From an uncultured Mediterraneibacter sp. (GTDB taxonomy: Bacteria; Bacillota; Clostridia; Lachnospirales; Lachnospiraceae): 64,000 nucleotides of DNA. Under the pieces are notes generated by a model. The model searched no databases and was not told the DNA's origin. It saw nothing but the letters and a program-made list of their open reading frames with translations. Of this stretch, positions 26,290 through 36,374 are shown piece after piece (positions within the stretch are counted from its first letter, which is position 1; each line of letters opens with the position of its first letter). Where the stretch lies: the NCBI GenBank assembly GCA_944381495.1, contig CALWLJ010000004.1, positions 62,001-126,000 on the forward strand, read 5' to 3'. A program made the position numbers and the translations under genes.

Positions 26290-27919
26290 ACTTTTGTTTC
26301 CGTACGATCACAGCCTCGTAAGGCTTCAGTTCTGTCTCCACATCAGCTTTGTAGTTATGGACCAGCACTTCCCCGTCTTTCCACTCATCCAGAAGGGGGC
26401 ATGCCGCCGGTGTGCCTGTAAAGTTTGCGCAGACCAGCATTCTGCTGCCATCATTTTCACGAACATAGGCGAACACCTGCTCATCCTCCTCCATGAGAAG
26501 TTCAAAGGCGCCATCCACAAATACCGGATATTCTTTCCGCAAATGCACAAGCGTCCGATACCAGCTGAATACAGAATCCGGATCCTGCTGTTCTGCCTCT
26601 GCGTTGATCTCCCTGTAGTTGGGATTGATCTCAATCCACGGAGTTCCGGTGGTAAAGCCGGCATTCTCCCTGCTGCTCCACTGCATGGGGGTACGGGCAT
26701 TGTCACGGCTCTTTGCGTAGATGGACTTCATTACATCTTCCGGATCATATCCGGCTTCCACACGCTCTTTATACATGTTCAGCGTCTCGATATCCCGATA
26801 GTGGGAAATATCCGCGAACTTCACATTGGTCATGCCAAGCTCTTCTCCCTGATAAATATAGGGAGTGCCCTGCATTCCGTGAAATACTGCGGAAAGCATT
26901 TTGGCGGATTCCACTCTGTATTTTCCGTCGTCGCCCCAGTGGGAGACAATCCTCGGGAGATCATGATTGTCCATGAAGAGACTGTTCCATCCTTTTCCAC
27001 AGAGCTCATTCTGCCATTTTGCCATACATTTCTTCAGCTTTACAAAGGGCAGAGGCGCCAGATCCCACTTTTCTTTTCCCGGCTGCTGGTCCAGCATCAT
27101 ATGTTCGAACTGGAACACCATGGAGAACTCGCTTCCGTCAGGATTGCTGTAAAGCTGAGCATTCTCTGTATTGGCTCCCCATGCCTCTCCTACAGTGATC
27201 AGGTCCCCCTTCTGGAAGGTCTCTCGGCTCATCTCCTGAAGGAACTCATGGAGTCTTGGACCGTTGTTGGTAATCTTCTTGTCCGGCTCTTTGGCAATCT
27301 GATCGATCACATCCAGACGGAAACCGCCCACTCCCTTGTCCATCCACCAGAGGATCATGTCGTAGATCTCTCTGCGGACCTTCGGATTCTCCCAGTTCAG
27401 ATCCGGCTGTTTTACGGAAAACTGATGGAAATAATACTGCTGCAGCTCCGGCACCCACTCCCAGGCAGAACCGCCGAAGGAAGCTCTCATGTCATTGGGA
27501 TACTCTCCTTCCACACCGTCTCTCCAGACGTAATAGTCATGATACGGATTATCTTTGCTCTTCTTCGCCTCCAGAAACCATCTGTGCTCATCTGAAGTAT
27601 GATTCAGCACCAGATCCATGATGATCCGGATATTCTTTTCTTTTGCTTTTGCGATCAGCTCCTCCATATCATCCAGGGTACCGAACATGGGATCGATATC
27701 CTGATAATCGGAGATATCATACCCGTTGTCATCCTGAGGCGACCGGTAGACCGGCGAGAGCCAGACCGCATCGATTCCCAGATCCGCCAGATAGTCCAGA
27801 CGGCTGATGATCCCCCGGATATCACCGATGCCGTCCCCGTTTGAATCCTGAAAGCTACGCGGGTAGATCTGATATACTACTGCGTTTTTCCACCATGGCT
27901 GTTTTCTCTGTTCTGTCAT
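26288..27919 (-). CDS. GH13 alpha-glucosidase (oligo-1,6-glucosidase type)
   Basis: A 543-residue cytosolic enzyme. The first barrel strand reads AVVYQIYPRSFQDSNGDGIGDI. The catalytic nucleophile is in GFRLDVIDQIA, the acid/base glutamate in TVGEAWG, and the third carboxylate in FMDNHDLPR. Calcium-type residues are visible in DSNGDGIGD. It releases glucose from alpha-linked oligosaccharides, the last step after debranching and pullulan/maltodextrin cleavage. AGGAGG precedes the ATG. It is the final gene of the maltodextrin operon, 3 bp after the preceding gene, and its stop overlaps the hexapeptide remnant. Confidence 0.94.
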   Translation of the reverse strand: MTEQRKQPWWKNAVVYQIYPRSFQDSNGDGIGDIRGIISRLDYLADLGIDAVWLSPVYRSPQDDNGYDISDYQDIDPMFGTLDDMEELIAKAKEKNIRIIMDLVLNHTSDEHRWFLEAKKSKDNPYHDYYVWRDGVEGEYPNDMRASFGGSAWEWVPELQQYYFHQFSVKQPDLNWENPKVRREIYDMILWWMDKGVGGFRLDVIDQIAKEPDKKITNNGPRLHEFLQEMSRETFQKGDLITVGEAWGANTENAQLYSNPDGSEFSMVFQFEHMMLDQQPGKEKWDLAPLPFVKLKKCMAKWQNELCGKGWNSLFMDNHDLPRIVSHWGDDGKYRVESAKMLSAVFHGMQGTPYIYQGEELGMTNVKFADISHYRDIETLNMYKERVEAGYDPEDVMKSIYAKSRDNARTPMQWSSRENAGFTTGTPWIEINPNYREINAEAEQQDPDSVFSWYRTLVHLRKEYPVFVDGAFELLMEEDEQVFAYVRENDGSRMLVCANFTGTPAACPLLDEWKDGEVLVHNYKADVETELKPYEAVIVRKQK

Positions 27920-27922
27920 ATG

Positions 27923-29674
27923 TCATATCCTCCTTATTAAAGTGCCGTTTTTCTCAAGGATTCCATTATGGAACCTGCGTGCAAATAAGATTTCTCCATC
28001 TCCCTTTACCGGCTCATCTGCATCCGAACAGTTCAGAAGGATTTCAATTTTATTCCCTTCACTGTCCAATTTGATATATTCCACAAAACGCCCGTTTGTA
28101 TAATGATCCGGAAAATGGAAATGGAGACTGCGGAATGTCTCTTCTGACTTCCTGAGGGCGATCAGCTTTTTCATCTGTCGGATCCGCTCCTGATTTTCCT
28201 CTGAATGAATCTCGTCCCACGGCATACATCTGCGGCAGTCCGGATCAAATCCGCCTTCCATGGCAATCTCTGTCCCATAATAGATACAGGGGCTGCCGGG
28301 CAGGGTAAAGAGCACGGCAAGCTGCTGATAAAACCGGTCCAGATCATGGAAACGGTTCATGAGCCGTTCTGTATCGTGGGAATCAAGAAGATTAAACAAT
28401 ACATTATTGCACTGCTGCATATACATGGTATAACAGCGGTTCACCATGTACTCAAATTCCTCTTTACCCATGGAACGGTCCAGGAAGAAGTCATAAATGC
28501 CGCTCATGAGCGGGTAGTTCATGACCGAATCATATTCATCTCCTGCAAGCCACTGGCTAGCGTCGTGCCAGATTTCTCCCAGAAGGTAGATATCCGGTTT
28601 GATCTTTTTCAGATGTTCCCGTATTCTTTTCAGAAAATGATGAGATACTTCATTTCCCACATCAAACCGGATCCCATCGATATCGTATTTCCGGATCCAC
28701 CCTTCACATATCCCGCAGAAATAGCGGATCACCTCTTCATTATTCGTATTGAGCTTCGGCATCCCCTCGGCGAATGCAAAGGAATAAAATCTGCCGTCTC
28801 TTGTCGAGCCCTTTTTGTTTATCCCGGACCAGTCATTGACCATGAACCAATCGGCATATTTCGAATCCTTTCCCTTCTCCTTTACATCCAGCCAGGGGCC
28901 GAACTTTCTCCCGCTGTGATTGAACACAGCGTCCATCATAACGCGGATCCCCCGTTCATGAGCTTCGGATACGAGCCGTTTCATGACCTCGTCGTCCCCG
29001 AACTCCGGATCAATCTTGGTATAATCCTTTGTATCGTATTTATGGACTGTCTCAGCCTCCATGATCGGGTTCAGATAGATTCCCGTGATACCCAGATCCT
29101 GCAGATAGGGAAGCTTCTGGCGGATTCCCTCCAGATTTCCGCCGTATTTCTCCATGTTTGTGACCGGGCCTGTCTGCCACGGCAGGATGTAGGGCAGATT
29201 CTTCTCGGGCGTGCCGTTGCAGAACCTGTCCGGAAAGATCTGGTACCACACTGTTCTGTTCACCCAGTCCGGCGTCCGGTTCACATCCGCCGGATTCATC
29301 CAGGGCACGATGAAATACTGGAGCAGACGTCCCTCCATATTCACCTGCTCCTCTGTAAGGAAGCCATCCTCAAAGTAATACCAGACTTCATCATCGGTGT
29401 GGAGTTCGAAATAATATTTGCACCGTTTATAGGGCGGGGTCAAAGTCGTTGTCCACCAGAGCTGATGGGGAAGTCTCTTCTTATAGATGATCTCTTCCCT
29501 CGTGCCTGTCCACTTCTCATTTCCGCCCAGGATCCCCGCCTTGAACGGGTCTCCATGATGGATAAAGACCTGCTTCACATCATAGCCTGTCTTCAGGTTT
29601 ATCACCAGTCTGTTCTCGTCAAGTGCATAGCTCATCTGCTCTGAAGTTTTGTGATATACTGCTGCAAATTCCAT
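27923..29674 (-). CDS. GH13 neopullulanase/cyclomaltodextrinase-like hydrolase
   Basis: A 583-residue cytosolic glycosidase. An N-terminal CBM34-like beta domain (1-125) precedes the barrel, which begins VWYQIFPDRFCNG (the GH13_20 hallmark). Catalytic motifs are GIRFDVGNEV, LLGEIWHDA and LLDSHDTER. Family members hydrolyse cyclodextrins, pullulan or maltodextrins that have been imported. There is no signal peptide. It lies between the debranching enzyme and the alpha-glucosidase in one tightly packed minus-strand operon. Confidence 0.93.
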   Translation of the reverse strand: MEFAAVYHKTSEQMSYALDENRLVINLKTGYDVKQVFIHHGDPFKAGILGGNEKWTGTREEIIYKKRLPHQLWWTTTLTPPYKRCKYYFELHTDDEVWYYFEDGFLTEEQVNMEGRLLQYFIVPWMNPADVNRTPDWVNRTVWYQIFPDRFCNGTPEKNLPYILPWQTGPVTNMEKYGGNLEGIRQKLPYLQDLGITGIYLNPIMEAETVHKYDTKDYTKIDPEFGDDEVMKRLVSEAHERGIRVMMDAVFNHSGRKFGPWLDVKEKGKDSKYADWFMVNDWSGINKKGSTRDGRFYSFAFAEGMPKLNTNNEEVIRYFCGICEGWIRKYDIDGIRFDVGNEVSHHFLKRIREHLKKIKPDIYLLGEIWHDASQWLAGDEYDSVMNYPLMSGIYDFFLDRSMGKEEFEYMVNRCYTMYMQQCNNVLFNLLDSHDTERLMNRFHDLDRFYQQLAVLFTLPGSPCIYYGTEIAMEGGFDPDCRRCMPWDEIHSEENQERIRQMKKLIALRKSEETFRSLHFHFPDHYTNGRFVEYIKLDSEGNKIEILLNCSDADEPVKGDGEILFARRFHNGILEKNGTLIRRI

Positions 29675-29695
29675 TTTGTCCTCCTTCCGCTGTGT

Positions 29696-31744
29696 CTACT
29701 GAATGTTCTGCTGTGCTCCCTTTTCCAGGATCTCATATACCCGGAGTATCTCTCCTACGCTCCAGGCCTGGGCGAAGCATCCTTTGGAAGATACCGGATT
29801 TTCCCCGTCGTAAATCTCCGGGAGCTGTCCGATACAGCCCTCCCTCATGGCGCTCTCCATGACCTCAAGCTGTGCCTTCACATATTCTTCTGCCTCCGGA
29901 CTGTATCCGTTCACTTTCAGGAACGCCAGATAATAGGCTCCAAGAGGGAATACCCACACGGTCCCCTGATGATATGCAAGATCTCTTTTCAGCACTTCTC
30001 CTCCATAGAAAGGCTGGAACTGAGGATCATCCATTTCCAGTGTCCTGAGTCCATAAGGCGTGTAAAGCTTTTCAAATACGGTATCCACGATCTGACGTTC
30101 TTTCTCCGGTTCCAGCATTGTAAATGGCATGGATACGGCCCAGATCTGATTGCACCGGATCTGTGTGTCCGCCGGCGTTCCGGATACCACGTCTTTCAGA
30201 CAGTGCTTCTCGTCCATCCAGAACGCATTGGCAAAGGACTCCTTCACTTTCTGTGCCATTCTCTCATACTCTGCGCTGTCCTCCCCGTTGAACGCGGAGA
30301 ACACTGCCATGATGCGCAGGGCATTATACCAGTACGCATTGATCTCAACCGGTTTGCCGTGCCTGGGCGTGGGAAGGATATCCCCTACCCGGACATCCAT
30401 CCATGTGACCTGATCCAGCTCCCTGCCTGCCATGATCAGGCCGTCACCGTCCATATGGATCCCGTACCCGGTTCCATCCCGATAGCTGGCGACGATCTTC
30501 TCCATGACCGGATACATCTCCCGCACAAGATCCCGGTCTTCCGTCGCCTGATAATAGAGCCATACACCGTTGATAAAGAGAAGCGCCGCATCTGCCGTGT
30601 TATACATCGGTTCCTTTCCGCCTTCCGGGAACAGATTGGGCATCAGGCCGTCCTTCTCATACCGGGCAAATGTACGAAGGATCGATCTTGCTTCCTCATA
30701 GCGTCGGGTGGAGATACACACGCCGGGCAGGGCGATCATCGTATCTCTTCCCCAATCCTCGAAAAACGGAAAACCTGCAAGTATCGTATCTCCCCCTGTG
30801 GATTCCCGCTTTGCAATGAACTGGGAGGCGCTTTTCGCCAGGAATCCTGCCATGTCAGAGGAATACCCTGCCTGTTCCTCCATATTCCTGCGGTATGCCT
30901 TCTGCTCCCTGATCATTGCTTCTGCCATTTCACCGATATCTTCTCCAGCTCCCGGTACAGGCTCATCTCCGGATGATTCTGTTCTGCTGCCTTCGGTCTG
31001 TGCGAAGCCGTTTATTTCTCCGGCAGTATCAGCCGGCATGGAGAATATCATAGACAGTTTTCCGCTCATTCCAGCTGGCACGGCTCTGCTGAACCGTATC
31101 CCAGCCTTCGCGCTCCCGCTGCTCACTCTGCCGTCACATTCATCATAGCTGTAATAACAGGTCTCTTCTGTCTCAGAAATGATTTCCGTCTCTCCATCTG
31201 TCAGATAAGACATAGCCAGCTCTCCGCTTCGGATAACGCCGTTCCCCCACTCAAATGTCTGGTCTTCCGCCAGATCCTTTCCCTTGGGAACGAACTGGCA
31301 GAAAGGAGTGACCGAAAGCCGCACGTCTCTTCCGGACCGGTTGCGGATCCGGTAAACAACGGCTACTGTATTCTCTCCCTGCCCCATTGCCGCTTCCTTC
31401 TCAATTTCCACGCCGTCTGCCAAAAAACGCCAGACCGGCGTATCCTCATAGGAGAATTCCGCCAGATTCCGGAACCCCTCCTCCCTGCTGCCGTCTGCGA
31501 ACTCCTGGGAGGAGAGGGGATATGCCCGTTCTCCTGCCTGAAGTACTTCCGAAAGCCGGTGTATCATATTAACCCGGTTGTTCGGTGCATGGGTGCATCC
31601 CATAAAAAAAGCGTGGTCATTTCTCGCCGCCGAGCCGATCATTGTCAGAGATGAAAATCCTCCCAGCCCGTTTGTCATCAGAAAACAGTTTTCCTGCCCT
31701 CTCTCAAATGTCTTCCAGTCCTGCTTCCCGTAAACCCATTTCAT
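29696..31744 (-). CDS. Glycogen debranching enzyme (amylo-alpha-1,6-glucosidase family, GH133)
   Basis: A 682-residue protein. The N-terminal domain starts YGKQDWKTFERGQENCFLMTNGLGGF, followed by an (alpha/alpha)6 barrel from about residue 290 with GFPFFEDWGRDTMIALPG and FPEGGKEPMYNTADAALLFI. These are standard for bacterial debranching enzymes of this family, which remove alpha-1,6 branches. ATG at 31744 is used because GAAAGGAG lies just upstream; the 23 codons before it overlap the end of pulA. A Glu/Gly-rich insertion (near 255-285) is not typical and may be a linker. Confidence 0.92.
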   Translation of the reverse strand: MKWVYGKQDWKTFERGQENCFLMTNGLGGFSSLTMIGSAARNDHAFFMGCTHAPNNRVNMIHRLSEVLQAGERAYPLSSQEFADGSREEGFRNLAEFSYEDTPVWRFLADGVEIEKEAAMGQGENTVAVVYRIRNRSGRDVRLSVTPFCQFVPKGKDLAEDQTFEWGNGVIRSGELAMSYLTDGETEIISETEETCYYSYDECDGRVSSGSAKAGIRFSRAVPAGMSGKLSMIFSMPADTAGEINGFAQTEGSRTESSGDEPVPGAGEDIGEMAEAMIREQKAYRRNMEEQAGYSSDMAGFLAKSASQFIAKRESTGGDTILAGFPFFEDWGRDTMIALPGVCISTRRYEEARSILRTFARYEKDGLMPNLFPEGGKEPMYNTADAALLFINGVWLYYQATEDRDLVREMYPVMEKIVASYRDGTGYGIHMDGDGLIMAGRELDQVTWMDVRVGDILPTPRHGKPVEINAYWYNALRIMAVFSAFNGEDSAEYERMAQKVKESFANAFWMDEKHCLKDVVSGTPADTQIRCNQIWAVSMPFTMLEPEKERQIVDTVFEKLYTPYGLRTLEMDDPQFQPFYGGEVLKRDLAYHQGTVWVFPLGAYYLAFLKVNGYSPEAEEYVKAQLEVMESAMREGCIGQLPEIYDGENPVSSKGCFAQAWSVGEILRVYEILEKGAQQNIQ

Positions 31745-31778
31745 ACTGCCTTTCTCCTTTCGCTCCTCTGTCAATTCT

Positions 31779-33752
31779 CTACGCTGTCTCACCGGCTTCC
31801 TCTGCCATTCCAAGTATCAGCACACTCTGTCCCGGCACTTTCACAGGATCACCTGCCGGACAGTGTGTCTGCCACAGCCAGCTGTCCGAGCCGTCCGCCA
31901 GGATTTCCCACGCCTCTCCGTCTCCGGCCGGGCAGGTCCACTCCTCTTTCGTGCTGTTATAGACCACCAGAAGTTCCCGCCATCTGGACGGGTTCTCTGC
32001 AGACTGGTTGTACACACGGAACTGTACGATCCCTTTTTCCTTCCGCACAGAATGGATCCTCTCACATGCTTTCGCCGACTTGTCGCAAAGTCCGGGAAGC
32101 TGTTTGCGGAGAGCGATCAGCCCCCGGTAATAATCAACCAGTTCCCGTTCTGCCCATGCCTGTCTCCAGTCCAGCCGGTTCAGGCTGATGGGAGAACGGA
32201 AAGAATTGTCCTCGCCGTCCTTTGTCCTGGCAAACTCCTCTCCCGAGAGGAAGAACAACATCCCCTGACAGGTCATATAAATAGCCGCCGCCAGCCGGTT
32301 CAGCTTCATCTTATCCGCTGCGGGTACTGTCATATCCAGCTTGTCCCAAAGTGTCTGATTGTCATGTGCAGAGACATAGTTGACGATCTGAGAAGGCGCC
32401 TTCGGATAGAACTTCTCGTATTTGCCTTCCTCTTCATAATCCAGACACCAGGCGCCCACACTTTCGATAATGTCATTCTCCATACCCTCTGCGCCGTTAA
32501 TAAATCCCGGAAGCTTCAGCTTCAGCGCGGACCCTTTGATAGAGTCTCTTGTATTGTCGCAGAACATACCGATATTCTCATCCAGAAGTCCCATATTCTT
32601 CTTCAGCGCCTGCACTGCGCCGCCCTCCACAGCTGTCACGTCCGCTGCCCAGGGCTCCCCGAATATAAGCTTCACACCTTTTCCGTACCGCTTGTCCAGC
32701 TCCTTCCTGATACGGTTCATCAGATCCACATCCAGAAGTCCCATCAGGTCAAACCGGAATCCGTCAATGTGATATTCTTCTGTCCAGTAGAGGACTGATT
32801 CCAGAATATACCTGGCACACATTTCTCTCTCGGTAGCAACATCATTTCCGCAGGCAGAGCCGTTGGAGATTCTTCCATCGTCAAATACACGGTAAAAATA
32901 CCAGGGCGCAGTTCTCTGGAACCAGGAATCCAGAGAATATGTATGGTTATACACCACGTCCATGATCACACCGAATCCATGAGAATGAAGGGACCGGATC
33001 ATTTCCTTCATCTCCCGGATCCTCACCTCGCCATGGGCGGGATCCGTGGAATAAGAGCCCTCCGGAACATTATAGTTCACAGGATCATATCCCCAGTTAA
33101 ACTCCGTATCCGCCCCGGCCTCATTTACAGAGCCGTAATCATAGGACGGCATGATCTGGATATGGGTCACCCCCAGCTCCTTCAGATAAGGGATGCCGGT
33201 GGGATGGACGCCGTCATTGTCCAGTGTGGTATCGTCACAGGTGAATGCCATGTACTTTCCCCGGTATTTTTCCGGAAAGCCGCCGGATCTGTCCCAGGAA
33301 AATTCCTTCACATGAAGTTCATAGACGATCCTCTCCGTTCCTTCCTCCGGAGCCCTGTCCCTATCCCAGCCCTCCGGATCCGTTTTCTTCAGGTTTACAG
33401 CCATACTCCGCTGTCCGTTCAGCCCGCAGGCCTTTGCATAAGGATCGGCTGACCGGATCTCTTCTCCTTCAATCTGGAGCGTAAAATCGTAATAAATACC
33501 ATGGAGTTCTTCCTCTGTCTGCCAGCTCCACACTCCGAACGGCTCCTGCGTCATAGGGATCCGGCGGATCAGACTGTCCCCGGAACCCTCATGATACAGA
33601 TTCAGGGTGACACTGTCAGCAGAAGGACTCCACAGTTTAAAAGAAGTTCCTTCCTCCGAACAGCTCACCCCTAAGTCATTTCCTTCATAAATGTAATTGT
33701 CCCGGAATTCCGGACTTGAGTAATATTTTTTCCATTCCAATGCAGTTTTCAT
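31779..33752 (-). CDS. pulA: Type I pullulanase (GH13_14)
   Basis: A 657-residue cytosolic enzyme. A CBM48-like N-terminal domain (TSFKLWSPSADSVTLNLY) comes first. The pullulanase motif YDYGSVNEAG matches the YNWGYDP-type region and is followed by FNWGYDPVNYNVPEGSYS. Catalytic residues lie in GFRFDLMGLLD, IFGEPWAAD and VSAHDNQTLWDK. It cleaves alpha-1,6 bonds in pullulan and branched dextrins. ATG at 33752 is supported by AAAAGGGACC and by the family start; the ORF extends 52 codons upstream without coding character. It lies downstream of malG, after a structured repeat. Confidence 0.94.
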   Translation of the reverse strand: MKTALEWKKYYSSPEFRDNYIYEGNDLGVSCSEEGTSFKLWSPSADSVTLNLYHEGSGDSLIRRIPMTQEPFGVWSWQTEEELHGIYYDFTLQIEGEEIRSADPYAKACGLNGQRSMAVNLKKTDPEGWDRDRAPEEGTERIVYELHVKEFSWDRSGGFPEKYRGKYMAFTCDDTTLDNDGVHPTGIPYLKELGVTHIQIMPSYDYGSVNEAGADTEFNWGYDPVNYNVPEGSYSTDPAHGEVRIREMKEMIRSLHSHGFGVIMDVVYNHTYSLDSWFQRTAPWYFYRVFDDGRISNGSACGNDVATEREMCARYILESVLYWTEEYHIDGFRFDLMGLLDVDLMNRIRKELDKRYGKGVKLIFGEPWAADVTAVEGGAVQALKKNMGLLDENIGMFCDNTRDSIKGSALKLKLPGFINGAEGMENDIIESVGAWCLDYEEEGKYEKFYPKAPSQIVNYVSAHDNQTLWDKLDMTVPAADKMKLNRLAAAIYMTCQGMLFFLSGEEFARTKDGEDNSFRSPISLNRLDWRQAWAERELVDYYRGLIALRKQLPGLCDKSAKACERIHSVRKEKGIVQFRVYNQSAENPSRWRELLVVYNSTKEEWTCPAGDGEAWEILADGSDSWLWQTHCPAGDPVKVPGQSVLILGMAEEAGETA

Positions 33753-33959
33753 AATCAGGTCCCTTTTCTCAAATTTTAATAGAAAGCTGTAGATTAACAG
33801 TATAATCCCGGCAGAGCCGGGCAGACCGGCGAGCGCAGTCTGGATCGCTTTTTGCGCAATTATTATATCATATGGCCATTCCTCTGTCATAGAAAAATCT
33901 CTATCCATAATATTTTCAGACAGGGCTGCTCAATCATTTCCAGAACTCCAGCCAGAAGA
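33753..33959. other. Gene-free stretch upstream of pulA
   Basis: About 200 bp without a credible gene. It holds a small hairpin CCCGG-CAGAG-CCGGG (33807-33821) and a longer imperfect one (CAGACC...CAGTCTG). No convincing promoter for pulA was found, so pulA may be read through from malEFG. Confidence 0.5.
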
Positions 33960-34102
33960 AGCTGTATTGTCATGAAGTCCCGTGGTAGAACACCGGCACA
34001 TAAGGCCGCAAGCCATAGAGCCCAGAGGGCTCTGACTTGCAGCCTTATGTGACCGCTGCATTCTGCTCCGTGCGAAAGCGTGTCCGCCGGGACATTACAG
34101 CT
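33960..34102 (-). repeat. Structured intergenic repeat, family 1 copy 2
   Basis: An imperfect inverted repeat of 143 bp. AGCTGTA at 33960 pairs with TACAGCT ending at 34102, and the tip pairs CACATAAGGC with GCCTTATGTG around a nested AGAGCCC/GGGCTCT hairpin. The internal segments GTCCCGTGGTAGAACACCGGC and GCTCCGTGCGAAAGCGTG match copy 1 (3075-3259) closely, whereas the stems differ in sequence and length yet still pair. It starts 3 bp after the malG stop codon, in the same orientation relative to that gene as copy 1 has to the EF-G-like gene. Confidence 0.8.
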
Positions 34103-34105
34103 CCT

Positions 34106-34978
34106 CTACCCTTTGACTGCTCCCGACAGCCCGTCTACATAGTATCTCTGCATGTACAGGAACAGTGCGGCAATCGGAATTGAAATCAGCACTGCACCGG
34201 CTGCAAAGCAGGTATACCAGCTGTCGATATACTCTTTCTGAAGCATATTCCACAGACCAATAGCAATAGTATACTGATCCGAGTTTGCGCGGCAGATAAC
34301 CTTTGCGAAGATGAAGTCAACCCACGGCCCCATAAAAGAAGTCAGTGTAGTATAGACAACGATCGGTTTACTTAACGGAAGCGTAATCTTTGTAAAGATC
34401 TGCCATCTTGTACAGCCGTCCAGGATTGCGGCCTCGTCCACCGCCATGGGAATCGTATCAAAGAATCCCTTCGCAATCTGGAAACCAAGGGCAGCTCCTC
34501 CGGAATACACCAGGATCAGAGCCAGCTTGATCAAATTGCCCTCTGACAGACCCAGAGCTTTCAGAATGAAGTATACAGCCACCATGGACATGAATCCAGG
34601 AAACAGACCGAGGATCATAGCCATGTTCATGTATGGCTTTCTCATCTTAAAACGCAGTCTGGACAGACAGTAAGAAGCTGCCAGCACATAAAACGTCGAA
34701 AGAATACAGGAGAATACTGCGATGAACAGTGTATTCAGGAACATCTGCGGGAAGTTCAGGATCGTCGTATCCGTAAGCAGTCTGATATAATTATCCAGCG
34801 TATAAGACCGCGGGAAGAAAGTGGACACATAAGAGCCCTGTTCCGCCCGGAAACTTGTCAGGACTACCCAGATGACCGGGAACACCCAGATCAGCGCCAG
34901 GATCCCGAGAATCACATGGACAACACTGTTTGTGATAAATCTTTTTCTCTTTGCAGAATGAATTTTCTGTCCAGCCAT
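34106..34978 (-). CDS. malG: Maltodextrin ABC transporter permease, MalG type
   Basis: A 290-residue inner-membrane protein with six helices. The cytoplasmic EAA loop that docks the ATPase reads EAAILDGCTRWQIFTKITLP. It pairs with the MalF-type permease encoded 2 bp upstream. No ATPase gene is present, as is usual for carbohydrate importers in Bacillota that share a multitask MsmK/MalK ATPase encoded elsewhere. Maltodextrin specificity is inferred from the adjoining glycosidases. Confidence 0.92.
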   Translation of the reverse strand: MAGQKIHSAKRKRFITNSVVHVILGILALIWVFPVIWVVLTSFRAEQGSYVSTFFPRSYTLDNYIRLLTDTTILNFPQMFLNTLFIAVFSCILSTFYVLAASYCLSRLRFKMRKPYMNMAMILGLFPGFMSMVAVYFILKALGLSEGNLIKLALILVYSGGAALGFQIAKGFFDTIPMAVDEAAILDGCTRWQIFTKITLPLSKPIVVYTTLTSFMGPWVDFIFAKVICRANSDQYTIAIGLWNMLQKEYIDSWYTCFAAGAVLISIPIAALFLYMQRYYVDGLSGAVKG

Positions 34979-34980
34979 GC

Positions 34981-36366
34981 CTAGAACCCTCCTTCTTCTT
35001 TGTATGACTTACTGTTATGATATGTAACCAGCGCGGCGATAGCCAGAATAATAAATGTCATAATACCAATGACTGCGCCTATATTATAGTACTGCTTATC
35101 AATGGTCAGTTTATACAGCCAGGTGACGAGCAAATCGGTCTTACCGGCCGTAGATCCAAGGTCTGTGACAGGATCGCCTCCCGAAAGCAGGTAGATGACA
35201 TTGAAGTTGTTTACATTGCCTGTAAATGTTGTGATCAAATACGGTGTAGTCACATACAGCATATACGGGAGTGTAATTTTAAAGAAAATCTGTACCGCAT
35301 TGGCGCCGTCTACCTTTGCGGCCTCGTACAGATCTTCCGGAATATTCTGAAGGACTCCGGTCAGCTGGAGCAGTGTATATGGAACACCGACCCAGACATT
35401 AATGACAATAACCGTCACTCTCGCCCATGTAGGATCTGTAAAGAACGGAAGACTGGCGTCCTGAGCGATCAGTCCCAGGTTTCTCAGTAACACGTTGACC
35501 GCACCTTCTGGCTGCAGCATGGTTCGCATGATCAGAAGAGAAACAAACATTGGCACCGCACAGGAAAGTACAAAGCAAAATCTCCAGAATCCTTTGGCTC
35601 TGGTTCCTTTCCGATTGATCAGAAGAGAAACGATCATACCGAAAATGTAGTTGGAAAATGTTGCAAAGAAGGCCCATACAAGAGTCCATGCCAGTACAGA
35701 CCAGAACGTACTTCCGAGAATACTGCTGGAATCAAACAGCGCCGCAAAGTTATCCAGTCCCACCCAGTCAAAAAGCATCAGATGGTCATCAATCTTGCTG
35801 TAGTTGGTGAATGCCATACAGATCATAAAGATCAGCGGCAGGATTGTAAACAGGAAGATAAACACCATAGGCGGCGTCATCAGGAGTTTCTGAAGATTCT
35901 CATGGAGAAGGGTCTTCAGATCCTCTACAAAGTTATTAACATGTCTGCCTTCTTTCGCCAGGCATTCTGCCTTGTATGCGCTTCTGAGCGTTCCTCTCCA
36001 TGCAAGGACCATCAGAACTGTGATCAGCACGGTAGCCACTCCGTACAGCAGGATCAGCACTGACTGATCGCCTTTTGTATACATATAAACCTGAGTTGCC
36101 TCATCCCAGTATTCCTGCTGCTCTACAGATCCAAGTGAGGGGAGCATTGCCAGACAGTGCACTCCTGTCAGGATCATAAATACAATATATACTACTTCCA
36201 GCGCCAGATAGAGAAGCCCCTTCATCATCTGGCCGTGAACGATATTTCCAAATCCCATGAGCACCATGGAAAGCTTTGTCTCGATCCCGCCTTTTTTTAT
36301 TGCGTTCATGCAGGTATACGGCGTAGGGAATTCATTTACTCTCTTTTTTAAAATACCCATCCTCAT
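34981..36366 (-). CDS. malF: Maltodextrin ABC transporter permease, MalF type
   Basis: A 461-residue permease, long because of two extra N-terminal helices (LLYLALEVVYIVFMILTGV) and a soluble segment before the six-helix core. The EAA loop is EAAKVDGANAVQIFFKITLP. AAGGAGG precedes ATG at 36366; ATG at 36360 is also possible. It follows malE by 8 bp and precedes malG by 2 bp. Confidence 0.92.
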   Translation of the reverse strand: MRMGILKKRVNEFPTPYTCMNAIKKGGIETKLSMVLMGFGNIVHGQMMKGLLYLALEVVYIVFMILTGVHCLAMLPSLGSVEQQEYWDEATQVYMYTKGDQSVLILLYGVATVLITVLMVLAWRGTLRSAYKAECLAKEGRHVNNFVEDLKTLLHENLQKLLMTPPMVFIFLFTILPLIFMICMAFTNYSKIDDHLMLFDWVGLDNFAALFDSSSILGSTFWSVLAWTLVWAFFATFSNYIFGMIVSLLINRKGTRAKGFWRFCFVLSCAVPMFVSLLIMRTMLQPEGAVNVLLRNLGLIAQDASLPFFTDPTWARVTVIVINVWVGVPYTLLQLTGVLQNIPEDLYEAAKVDGANAVQIFFKITLPYMLYVTTPYLITTFTGNVNNFNVIYLLSGGDPVTDLGSTAGKTDLLVTWLYKLTIDKQYYNIGAVIGIMTFIILAIAALVTYHNSKSYKEEGGF

Positions 36367-36374
36367 TTTCCTCC

